Source: Lentisphaeria bacterium (GTDB taxonomy: Bacteria > Verrucomicrobiota > Lentisphaeria > JABSQK01 > UBA12247). Taken from it: 5,808 nt of DNA. Of this stretch, positions 1-5,387 are shown in pieces. Every line of letters starts with the position of its first letter. The stretch's first letter is position 1. The translations under genes were made by a program, and so were the position numbers. The DNA is taken from the NCBI GenBank assembly GCA_003477185.1, contig DMTJ01000472.1, forward strand, positions 1-5,808, written 5' to 3'. The notes below the pieces were generated by a model. That model was given only the letters and a program-made list of their open reading frames with translations. It was not told the origin of the DNA and did no database searches.

Positions 1-1
1 C

Positions 2-274
2 CCGATCGTCAGCACCTGGGCTGAAGGCCCTCGTGAGATCCTGGACGGGACAACCACCTATTTTGCATCGGTGGACAGTCAAAGCTCATTGACAGACGCC
101 ATGCGGCGGGCAATGGCCGACTCTGAAGGACGTCTGCAACACGCACAGAATGCGCTCGCCACCTTCCGCGAGCACTATTCAGAAGGTGCGTTTCGGCTTA
201 AATTACTAGAGTTATACAAGCAACTCGCCCAGGAAACCCATAGAAAAACGGATTCTGTGGGCGGGCTAGCCTGA
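2..274 (+). CDS. Glycosyltransferase family 4-like protein, C-terminal fragment
   Basis: The frame is open from the left edge to a TGA at 272-274, giving 90 codons of a truncated gene. The fragment begins PIVSTWAEGPREILDG, which matches the end of the nucleotide-sugar binding site in GT-B glycosyltransferases of the Glycos_transf_1/GT4 type. In that family a 'P-hydrophobic-V-x-T-x-x-x-G-x-x-E-I-hydrophobic-x-G' stretch includes the Glu that contacts the donor sugar nucleotide; here that is the Glu in PREIL. The rest (acidic loop, then helices with LTDAMRRAM and FREHYSE...LLELYKQLA) is the usual C-terminal helix that packs back on the N-terminal Rossmann domain. Such enzymes act in the cytoplasm on lipopolysaccharide, capsule or other glycan precursors. 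Donor and acceptor cannot be inferred from this piece. An internal GTG at 71 is not a credible start because the conserved motif lies upstream of it. Confidence 0.85.
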   Translation, partial: PIVSTWAEGPREILDGTTTYFASVDSQSSLTDAMRRAMADSEGRLQHAQNALATFREHYSEGAFRLKLLELYKQLAQETHRKTDSVGGLA

Positions 275-339
275 ACTGCGCTGGCGAATGCCGAGCGTAC
301 GCTTACGGTCTTTAAAAGCAATAGATTGCGAGAAGCGAC

Positions 340-1560
340 ATGCCTGATACGCCTAAGATTCTGATCGTTGACGATCGCCCGGAGAACCTGTTCGCCATGC
401 GAGCTGTTCTGAGCCAGCTAGATGTGGAGATCATCGAGGCAGACTCTGGCAACGCAGCATTGATGCATACGTTAAACCATGAGTTCGCTATGTGTCTGCT
501 GGATGTGCAGATGCCGGACATGGACGGCTTCGAGGTCGCAGAGTTGCTGCGCCTATCGGAGAAGACCAAGAATGTGCCGGTCATTTTTGTCACAGCAAAG
601 CATCAGACGGTACATGATCAAGTGCGGGGCTATGAAGCTGGCGCAGTCGATTACATCCTTAAGCCCATCGATGAAACCGTCCTCTTCAACAAAGTCGGAA
701 CCCTGCTGAAGATCTATCAGCACCAGCAGGAAATCGAGCGCCAACACGCGCAGCTGGAAGAAGAAATAACGCGCCGGATTGGGGTAGAGAAAGAGCTGCG
801 CACGATGCATGACGAGCTCGAAGTGATGGTGGAGGAGCGCACTGCTGAGCTGCGCACCAGCAACCACGAGCTAGTTCGGCGTGTGCGTGAAAGCATGAAG
901 GCTGTCGCGACGCTGAACTTGTTTCGCGAGTTAATCGATCGGGCGGATGAGGCCATTCTCGTCGCCGATATTGATGAAGGACGCCTGCTGGACAGTAACA
1001 CCGCCTTAACCGAGTTGACCGGCTATTCACGCGATGCGCTGCGCACCATGTCCATTTTAGATCTGGCACTAGACCTGCCCGGCACCGCAAACTGGGATAG
1101 CTTCATCGATCGCTTGGAATACGGCCCAGTGATGGATAACGCTAAAACACGCTGCAATGGGAACAAGACTGTAGAAGTACATTGGAAAGTGGATCTAATC
1201 CGCCGGGGCGGCGGCCAGTATCTCGCGGCCACCCTGCGCACGCCGGGGCCAGAGACAACAGCCGATCCCCGCCCACAAGAACTGCCAGTAGAGCAGATCA
1301 ACGAAGCTCTGGACCAGCTCCACCAATCGACACAATTCCTCTTCGACACTGTCCAGTCTCTCGAAGGCTACGTGCGGCTGGCCGATGAACTCGTGGGGGC
1401 AGCCGCAGAAGCTGGCGTGGACAGCAACATGCTGAAGAACCTGGCCCATGAGCGCCCGCAGACAGAAACACTCCAGCAACTGACCCTGCTGCTGAAGGAA
1501 TCCAACCTCCGCGTGGCAACACTGTGCCACTTGCCGTTCAGCGAAGAATACGATTCTTAG
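340..1560 (+). CDS. Response regulator: receiver, coiled coil and PAS-like domain, no output domain seen
   Basis: The 406-residue product starts with a complete CheY-like receiver (about 5-125): acidic pair D11/D12, phospho-acceptor D55 in LLDVQMPDMDG, T85 and K108 in the ILKP motif. All residues needed for phosphotransfer are present. Residues about 127-190 are a charged, heptad-like coiled coil (QLEEEITRRIG..., ELEVMVEERTAEL), like the signalling helices that join receiver and sensor domains. Residues about 193-300 look like a PAS fold (AILVADIDEGRLLDSN followed by TALTELTGYSRDAL). Residues about 315-400 are predicted helical and not recognised. I see no HisKA H-box, no HATPase N/G boxes, and no GGDEF, EAL, HD-GYP, PP2C or helix-turn-helix signature. 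It is therefore a cytoplasmic phospho-accepting scaffold or adaptor whose cognate kinase and target are unknown. The ATG at 340 has only a weak GAGAAG at 330-335 before it, but the receiver's first strand begins a few residues later, which supports this start. It lies 65 bp after the glycosyltransferase and could share its transcript. Confidence 0.88.
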   Translation: MPDTPKILIVDDRPENLFAMRAVLSQLDVEIIEADSGNAALMHTLNHEFAMCLLDVQMPDMDGFEVAELLRLSEKTKNVPVIFVTAKHQTVHDQVRGYEAGAVDYILKPIDETVLFNKVGTLLKIYQHQQEIERQHAQLEEEITRRIGVEKELRTMHDELEVMVEERTAELRTSNHELVRRVRESMKAVATLNLFRELIDRADEAILVADIDEGRLLDSNTALTELTGYSRDALRTMSILDLALDLPGTANWDSFIDRLEYGPVMDNAKTRCNGNKTVEVHWKVDLIRRGGGQYLAATLRTPGPETTADPRPQELPVEQINEALDQLHQSTQFLFDTVQSLEGYVRLADELVGAAAEAGVDSNMLKNLAHERPQTETLQQLTLLLKESNLRVATLCHLPFSEEYDS

Positions 1561-1588
1561 CGCGTGCCCATAAATTACGCGGTATTTT
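1561..1588 (+). terminator. Weak candidate intrinsic terminator after the response regulator
   Basis: Directly after the TAG stop, CGCGT (1561-1565) pairs with ACGCG (1577-1581) across an 11-nt loop, followed by GTATTTT. The stem is only 5 bp and the T-run is interrupted, so this is a marginal terminator. It is listed because it sits exactly at the 3' end of the gene and before a convergent operon. Confidence 0.3.
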
Positions 1589-1651
1589 CAGCGCTCCGCT
1601 AGTTTGCCAATGGTGTGTCTGGCCTGGTCCGCCCTGAGTAACGATGTCTCG

Positions 1652-1666
1652 GCCGTCGCCGACGGC
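1652..1666. repeat. Perfect 6-bp inverted repeat (GC-rich hairpin)
   Basis: GCCGTC (1652-1657) and GACGGC (1661-1666) are perfect inverted arms around a 3-nt GCC loop. No T-tract follows on either strand, so it is not a standard intrinsic terminator. Lying between two convergent genes, it could stabilise 3' ends or just reflect GC-rich sequence. Confidence 0.35.
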
Positions 1667-1862
1667 GAAAGCACCGTCTATTTCCGCTGAGTCTTCGGTC
1701 TCGTAGTAGCGGCTACAGGCTGCGGCCCCCGCCAACAAGCACTTAATCGGGACAAGAACATGCTACTCTGACAGATCACCGGCCATTTTCTTGACCTCAA
1801 AATCTTCTTATCCCAATTCGTCATCCGAGGGGGCTGTGGCCCGGATTGCGCCAGACTCGGCG

Positions 1863-2687
1863 TTAGCGCCGGCTGCTTCTTGTGTCCCACCAAGTATCGC
1901 TGACATTGTGGGCGCCCGCACTCGTGCCGTCATCGCGGATCAGGGTTTCGAACATCATCATTGACTCCACGTGGCCATCAGCGATTTGAAAATTGAACAT
2001 CTTCAAATGATGAGGCTGATCAGAATAAATGTCGGAGGCATTGATCATATCCCAGTTGGATGAATTCCCCAAATAAGAGCTCGCCCACACATCCTCGGTG
2101 AAAGCAATACTGCGGGCGGGATTATTGATGTCAGCCATTTGCCTGGCAAGCCTGTCCCATGGGTAGCGCCCGGATATTACGTTGTGATCAAAGCCCACGA
2201 TTCCTAGGAATGCAGCGGTAGTTCCCGGTCCCTCTGTATGCGTGTTGTACACGTACATTTGGGTAGGAGAATAGGTCTTGCGAATGTACCTGTCATCGTT
2301 TGGCTCGGCGGTGTCTGACGGGCAACGGTAGCTGCGGCCATGGTCCCGGCCGAGTGCCGATGCCAGCAGTGCCGGCTCGGCAATCTCGGCATCTGTGAGC
2401 ACGCGGCCGTCATAGGCGCTGAATTTATCGTCCCAGCTGCTTCCCCCGTACTTGCTCTGGGTTGGATAGTGAGACACGTTATCTGCCGTATACATGGCCG
2501 CGAATAAGCCAATCTGCTTCAGATTGTTCATGCAGACACTGTTCCTGGAGCTATCTCTAGCTCTTGAGAGTGCTGGCAAAAGAAGTGCTGCAAGGATCGC
2601 AATAATCGTGATTACCACTAGTAATTCAATGAGGGTAAACGATCTGCTGCGTAACCGAATCACGGGAAAGGTATCCGCTTTTATCAT
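1863..2687 (-). CDS. Prepilin-type N-terminal cleavage/methylation protein with H-x9-DG motif
   Basis: The 274-residue product has a short basic leader (1-16, ending RLRSRS) followed by [20 protein letters not shown], a type IV pilin/type II pseudopilin signal. Prepilin peptidase would cut between S16 and F17, with the conserved Glu at mature position +5 (E21). Ser rather than Gly at -1 is seen in homologues from this bacterial group. The segment about 17-40 is the single membrane helix, followed by LLPALSRAR and [13 protein letters not shown], both family hallmarks. CPSD (122-125) and H227-x9-D237-G238 near the C-terminus are typical of the H-x9-DG prepilin group, expanded in Planctomycetes, Verrucomicrobia and Lentisphaerae. 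The protein is probably anchored in the inner membrane or displayed at the envelope; its specific role is unknown, and no pilus or secretion machinery is nearby. The ATG at 2687 overlaps the tcdA stop as ATGA and has no Shine-Dalgarno, which suggests translational coupling. The stop is TAA at 1865-1863. Confidence 0.9.
   Translation of the reverse strand: MIKADTFPVIRLRSRSFTLIELLVVITIIAILAALLLPALSRARDSSRNSVCMNNLKQIGLFAAMYTADNVSHYPTQSKYGGSSWDDKFSAYDGRVLTDAEIAEPALLASALGRDHGRSYRCPSDTAEPNDDRYIRKTYSPTQMYVYNTHTEGPGTTAAFLGIVGFDHNVISGRYPWDRLARQMADINNPARSIAFTEDVWASSYLGNSSNWDMINASDIYSDQPHHLKMFNFQIADGHVESMMMFETLIRDDGTSAGAHNVSDTWWDTRSSRR
2684..2687 (-). promoter_or_regulatory. ATGA stop/start overlap, tcdA to prepilin-like gene
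   Basis: On the minus strand the prepilin ATG (2687-2685) and the tcdA TGA (2686-2684) share bases as ATGA. No Shine-Dalgarno is visible in the preceding bases, so ribosomes terminating on tcdA probably re-initiate here. Confidence 0.75.
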
Positions 2688-3544
2688 AGTATCAGTCGGG
2701 GATGATTGCAGCCGTGCTGCGTGGCGTTCAACCTCGTACTCTGGCTGAGATTCTCCTCAGCTGCAAGTTGTCGTTCGCTCGTAGCTCGCTTTCGCGTGAG
2801 CACGCGTTCCAGCGCCCGGGCCGCAGCGACAAAGCCAAAGGTCCCAGTCACGAACGTCGCGGCACCATAGCCACTCGCACAGTCCAGCCGCATGTTCTCA
2901 CTGGGCTCACAGGCCGGAGGCAACCGGATCTCTTCCGGGGAAAACACACAGTCCACCCGAAACCGTTTCCGGGTGTCACGTGGAAATTCATACTTTTGTC
3001 GTAATTTTTTACGCACATAGGCCAGCAGCGGGTCCTTGTAGGCCCGACTGAGATCTGCGGTCTCGATGCGCGTCGGATCGATTCTACCGCCTGCGCCCCC
3101 CACGGTCACGATACGAATTCTGCGCTGCCGGCAGCTGGCAATCAGATGACACTTGGCGGAAACTCCATCGATGGCATCGACCACGCAATCAAAGCCCTGC
3201 CCCAGCAGTTCTTCCGCATTCTCCTTCGTGTAAAACGCACGTACCGCGTGGCAGGTGCAGGACGGATTTATCGCTCGAACCCGCTCGGCCAACACATCCA
3301 CCTTGGCTTTTCCCAACGTGCCATCCAGCGCGTGCAGCTGGCGGTTCACGTTGGTGATGCAGATGTCGTCCCAGTCGATCAGGGTGAGCGTGCCGACGCC
3401 GCTGCGCGCCAGCGCCTCTACGGTCCAGGCTCCCACGCCGCCCACGCCCACCACGGCGATGTGCGCCTGCCCAAGCCAGGCCAAATCCTCTGCTGAATAC
3501 AAGCGCTCAATCCCGCCAAATCGATATGCGTAGGTCTCGTCCAT
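2684..3544 (-). CDS. tcdA: tRNA threonylcarbamoyladenosine dehydratase TcdA (CsdL, ThiF/E1-like)
   Basis: TcdA uses ATP to dehydrate t6A at position 37 of ANN-decoding tRNAs to the cyclic form ct6A, which improves decoding. The 286-residue product opens with the family signature [10 protein letters not shown]. It then has the nucleotide-binding loop VGVGGVGAW (GxGGxG at about 33-38), [18 protein letters not shown] (acidic residue plus the N-x-x-R-Q-like adenylation motif, about 56-72), GKAK (about 78-81), VVDAIDG (about 121-127), GGAGG (149-153) and VDCVFS (197-202, with conserved Cys199). All E1-like activation elements appear intact. The last 30-35 residues, after about ERVLTRKR, extend beyond the E. 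coli protein (268 aa) and look unconserved. I chose the ATG at 3544, which overlaps the upstream stop as TGATG; a GTG at 3547 would add one residue. It is the middle gene of a three-gene overlapping cluster. No csdA/csdE sulfur-transfer partner is visible. Confidence 0.93.
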   Translation of the reverse strand: MDETYAYRFGGIERLYSAEDLAWLGQAHIAVVGVGGVGAWTVEALARSGVGTLTLIDWDDICITNVNRQLHALDGTLGKAKVDVLAERVRAINPSCTCHAVRAFYTKENAEELLGQGFDCVVDAIDGVSAKCHLIASCRQRRIRIVTVGGAGGRIDPTRIETADLSRAYKDPLLAYVRKKLRQKYEFPRDTRKRFRVDCVFSPEEIRLPPACEPSENMRLDCASGYGAATFVTGTFGFVAAARALERVLTRKRATSERQLAAEENLSQSTRLNATQHGCNHPRLIL

Positions 3545-3546
3545 CA
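3542..3546 (-). promoter_or_regulatory. TGATG stop/start overlap, TMTC-like gene to tcdA
   Basis: The TGA of the membrane-TPR gene (3546-3544) and the ATG of tcdA (3544-3542) share one base. A GTG at 3547-3545 would give a GTGA overlap instead. Either arrangement implies a common transcript and translational coupling. Confidence 0.75.
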
Positions 3547-5262
3547 CTTCGGAACGATCCGCATGGAGGCGAGCTTCTTCTGCGCGGACTCATCGCCCAG
3601 TGCAGCCGCGTGACGATAGAGCTTCAGCGCTTTCGCATCTTCCTTGCGCATCTGATGCACCAGCCCCATCCCGAACCAGGCCGGACCACAATCCTGCCAG
3701 CTGCTCACCACAAGCTGATAGTCCGCAAAGGCCTTGTCATAATCTCCAGCCTGGAAGTGGAGCGATCCACGGTTCAAGGCCAGCCGACAGCCGTTCAGAG
3801 AATGCACGATGTGGTCTCCCTGCTGTCTGGCATCCGCCTGGATCCCGCGCGTGTAAACGTCCATGGCCTTATCCAGCTGTTTCATCTCCGTGTGCAGCAA
3901 GCCCATACTCAGGTAGATGCTAGCCGAGCCCTTCGATAACGAAACGGCCTTTTCAAAGTCCCCCAGCGCCTCCTCTCGACGGCCTTCCCGACGATGCACC
4001 CGCCCCCGGATCAGATAGGTGAAGTACGTGCCCGGCGAGGTCTGGACTGCGGAGTCCGCAAAACTCAGCTGCGTGCGATACACGGGCATGCGCACCAGTG
4101 ACAGAATGGCAAATGATACCGCCACTCCTACAGCCACCTGCGGGACCAGCTTCTCTGAAATGGTCTCGGGCAGTTTCAGTTGGGTCAGAATAAGGATCAT
4201 GCCCAACGTCCCCAGGTACATGCGATGCTCCATGTCTCCCCCGGTCGTCGTGCCCAAGGCCCCCGACACCGTCGGTAACAGCAACGTCCCGCCCACCCAG
4301 ATCACACCAAATCCCACCACCAGCCAGTTGCGAACTCCGCAACGCCAAAGCAGCAGCGCCAGCACCACGATCGCGATCATACCAAAGATCAGCGTTTGAT
4401 CCTGCGGATAGGGCATGATGCCGAGGTTGAACGGTAGAAAGTACTTGCCGATGTAGACCGTAAATGCCTCGAGGGTGGCCAGAATCAGCTGCATTTTATC
4501 CAGCAGCTCCCATTGAAAATTCGGATCCGTCGCGTACGCCCCACGCATTCGCAGCCAGAGCACGATCAGCACGGTCCAGCCGACCACAAGTTTCACGTAC
4601 GGCAGCGGCTGTTTATCGCGATGCACCAGCCAGTCCGCAGCCAACAGCAGAAACGGCAGCAGAATCGCGCTTTCCTTGGTCAGCAACGCCAGCACGAAGA
4701 GGATGAAGTGCGGAACCAGCCACGCATCATGCCCCTTGTTCCGCCAGTGATTCAGAGTCAGCCAGAGGCCGAGCGCCAGCGCGGCCTGCATCGTGTCGTT
4801 TCGTCCTGGAATCCAGGCCACGGCATGTACATGAATAGGGTGTGCTGCCGCCAGGGCCGTCCACAGCAACGCCGCCTTGCGGCTCAAGCCAAACGAAACC
4901 AATGCGGCATAGAGCAAGCCCATGCAGACCCCGTGCAGGACGACGTTCGTAAAGTGAAACATCGCGGTACTACCCCCACCCACAATCGCATCAAAGCGAA
5001 AGGATAAGGTCAGCAACGGCCGATAATACGCCTTGGTGAAAATCGAATTTGTGAACGAATCCCCGAGATTGGCCCAGTTCCCAAGATCCTCCAGCCGCCG
5101 CGCGATCAGGTCAAAATCATCCAGTGGCGAAAACCCAAACCACAGCGTCATGCTGTAGAGCAGCAGACAGCCCAGCGCAATCTGACCGGCGACAAGCCAG
5201 TCCGGCGCTTCGGCTTCGGTGCCGATAGTCTTTCGTTTTGTGCGGCTGCGACGTTTCGCCAT
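3544..5262 (-). CDS. TMTC-like multi-pass membrane protein with C-terminal TPRs (putative GT-C glycosyltransferase)
   Basis: The 572-residue product has a very basic cytoplasmic start (AKRRSRTKRK), then about 10-11 hydrophobic segments between residues 22 and 392. The first periplasmic-type loop carries the acidic pair DD (48-49, in FSPLDDFDLI), as in GT-C lipid-phosphosugar-dependent glycosyltransferases. Further family-style motifs are YYRPLL (79-84), HPIHVHAVAWIPGRND (141-156), LLTKESA (about 193-199) and EHRMYLG (345-351). These are shared with TMTC-like O-mannosyltransferases and their bacterial relatives. The C-terminal third holds about four TPR units (approximately 412-445, 446-477, 492-522, 525-557), the last resembling Sel1 (AAALGDESAQKKLA). 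Inferred role: transfer of a lipid-linked sugar to protein or another acceptor at the cytoplasmic membrane, with TPRs binding the substrate; activity is not proven by sequence. I prefer ATG 5262 (MAKRRSR). An in-frame TTG at 5289 would add nine residues, and neither start has a clear Shine-Dalgarno. It is the first gene of the operon with tcdA. Confidence 0.85.
   Translation of the reverse strand: MAKRRSRTKRKTIGTEAEAPDWLVAGQIALGCLLLYSMTLWFGFSPLDDFDLIARRLEDLGNWANLGDSFTNSIFTKAYYRPLLTLSFRFDAIVGGGSTAMFHFTNVVLHGVCMGLLYAALVSFGLSRKAALLWTALAAAHPIHVHAVAWIPGRNDTMQAALALGLWLTLNHWRNKGHDAWLVPHFILFVLALLTKESAILLPFLLLAADWLVHRDKQPLPYVKLVVGWTVLIVLWLRMRGAYATDPNFQWELLDKMQLILATLEAFTVYIGKYFLPFNLGIMPYPQDQTLIFGMIAIVVLALLLWRCGVRNWLVVGFGVIWVGGTLLLPTVSGALGTTTGGDMEHRMYLGTLGMILILTQLKLPETISEKLVPQVAVGVAVSFAILSLVRMPVYRTQLSFADSAVQTSPGTYFTYLIRGRVHRREGRREEALGDFEKAVSLSKGSASIYLSMGLLHTEMKQLDKAMDVYTRGIQADARQQGDHIVHSLNGCRLALNRGSLHFQAGDYDKAFADYQLVVSSWQDCGPAWFGMGLVHQMRKEDAKALKLYRHAAALGDESAQKKLASMRIVPK
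4048..4061. repeat. Palindromic word TGCGGAGTCCGCA, copy 1
   Basis: TGCGGA-G-TCCGCA is a perfect 6-bp-arm palindrome inside the TMTC-like gene. Its reverse complement shares the 14-base word TTGCGGACTCCGCA with the copy at 5788-5802. Both copies encode Ala-Asp-Ser-Ala in their own genes. Confidence 0.35.
4328..4342. repeat. Imperfect copy of the TTGCGGACTCCGCAA palindrome
   Basis: TTGCGAACTCCGCAA differs at one base from the 15-base palindrome at 5788-5802. It lies inside the TMTC-like gene in a different coding context (Cys-Gly-Val-Arg-Asn on the minus strand). Confidence 0.3.
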
Positions 5263-5296
5263 GGTCTGTTCAGGCAGGGGTGAATTCAACAGAATC

Positions 5297-5317
5297 CGAG
5301 AACTGTAGTCGTTCGCG
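5297..5317. promoter_or_regulatory. Inverted repeat in the divergent promoter region, candidate operator
   Basis: CGAGAAC (5297-5303) and GTTCGCG (5311-5317) are inverted arms matching at 6 of 7 positions across a 7-bp spacer. The element spans 21 bp, two helical turns. It lies just upstream of the -35 box of the rightward promoter and inside the leader of the leftward operon. The GAAC/GTTC half-sites recall LexA-type operators, but the orientation and spacing do not match the classical forms I know. Regulation by LexA is inference only. Confidence 0.35.
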
Positions 5318-5327
5318 CGGAAGGAGC

Positions 5328-5356
5328 TTGCAATGCTGCTGATATGCTAATATTAT
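5328..5356 (+). promoter_or_regulatory. Sigma70-like promoter for the ImuA-like gene
   Basis: TTGCAA (5328-5333, four of six matches to TTGACA) is followed after exactly 17 bp by TATTAT (5351-5356, five of six matches to TATAAT). Transcription would start near 5363, leaving a leader of about 25 nt before GTG 5388. The surrounding AT-rich island (5341-5378), including the palindrome TAATATTA at 5348-5355, may also serve the leftward operon, although I could not define a convincing minus-strand -35/-10 pair. Confidence 0.6.
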
Positions 5357-5377
5357 TTCGTATAAACTAAATACCGT

Positions 5378-5382
5378 AGGGG
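5378..5382 (+). promoter_or_regulatory. Shine-Dalgarno sequence deciding the GTG 5388 start
   Basis: AGGGG ends five bases before the GTG at 5388. The overlapping GTG at 5386 is in a frame that closes after about 40 codons, while the 5388 frame stays open to the window edge. Confidence 0.6.
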
Positions 5383-5387
5383 TCCGT

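Larger units (their letters stand above)
1561..1862. other. Convergent intergenic region without a convincing gene
   Basis: These 302 bases separate the 3' ends of the rightward response regulator and the leftward prepilin-like gene. Reading frames on both strands are short or extend from the flanking genes, and their translations show no recognisable motif. The best plus-strand frame from ATG 1610 has only about 26 codons and no Shine-Dalgarno. I see no tRNA-like fold and no array of repeats. It contains the weak terminator candidate at its left end, a perfect 6-bp hairpin at 1652-1666, and a 5-bp hairpin at 1858-1871 that covers the prepilin stop codon but has no T-run. It may be untranslated 3' sequence or a decayed gene. 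Confidence 0.6.

Noticed and set aside
291..314. Palindrome AGCGTACGCT with flanking CCG/CGG as a terminator between the glycosyltransferase and the response regulator
   Set aside because: The symmetric core leaves little room for a loop, the outer arms need a bulge, and only a short TCTTT follows. It is too weak to call.
686..1090. 134-codon minus-strand reading frame
   Set aside because: It is antisense to the coiled coil and PAS part of the response regulator. Its Arg/Ala/Ser/Cys-rich composition is typical of a shadow frame.
1561..1862. Possible tRNA or small RNA gene between the convergent genes
   Set aside because: No T-loop GTTCGA-like sequence or cloverleaf could be found, and no promoter plus terminator pair defines a transcript.
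1858..1871. Hairpin CGGCG-TTAG-CGCCG at the prepilin stop codon as a terminator
   Set aside because: The stem is perfect but only 5 bp, it covers the stop codon, and no T-run follows on the minus strand.
1678..1893. 71-codon minus-strand frame in the convergent intergenic region
   Set aside because: It overlaps the end of the prepilin-like gene in another frame, has no Shine-Dalgarno and no recognisable motif.
3526..3939. 137-codon plus-strand reading frame
   Set aside because: It is antisense to the TPR region of the membrane protein and the start of tcdA, and looks like a mirror of well-supported coding sequence.
3953..4348. 131-codon minus-strand frame overlapping the TMTC-like gene
   Set aside because: It is a shifted frame within the true gene. 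The Gly/His/Asp-rich product has no motif, and the main frame has continuous TM and TPR features through this region.
4513..5007. 164-codon plus-strand reading frame
   Set aside because: It lies entirely antisense to the TMTC-like gene, whose motifs and membrane segments are clear. Its product is rich in Gln, Arg and His with no recognisable domain.
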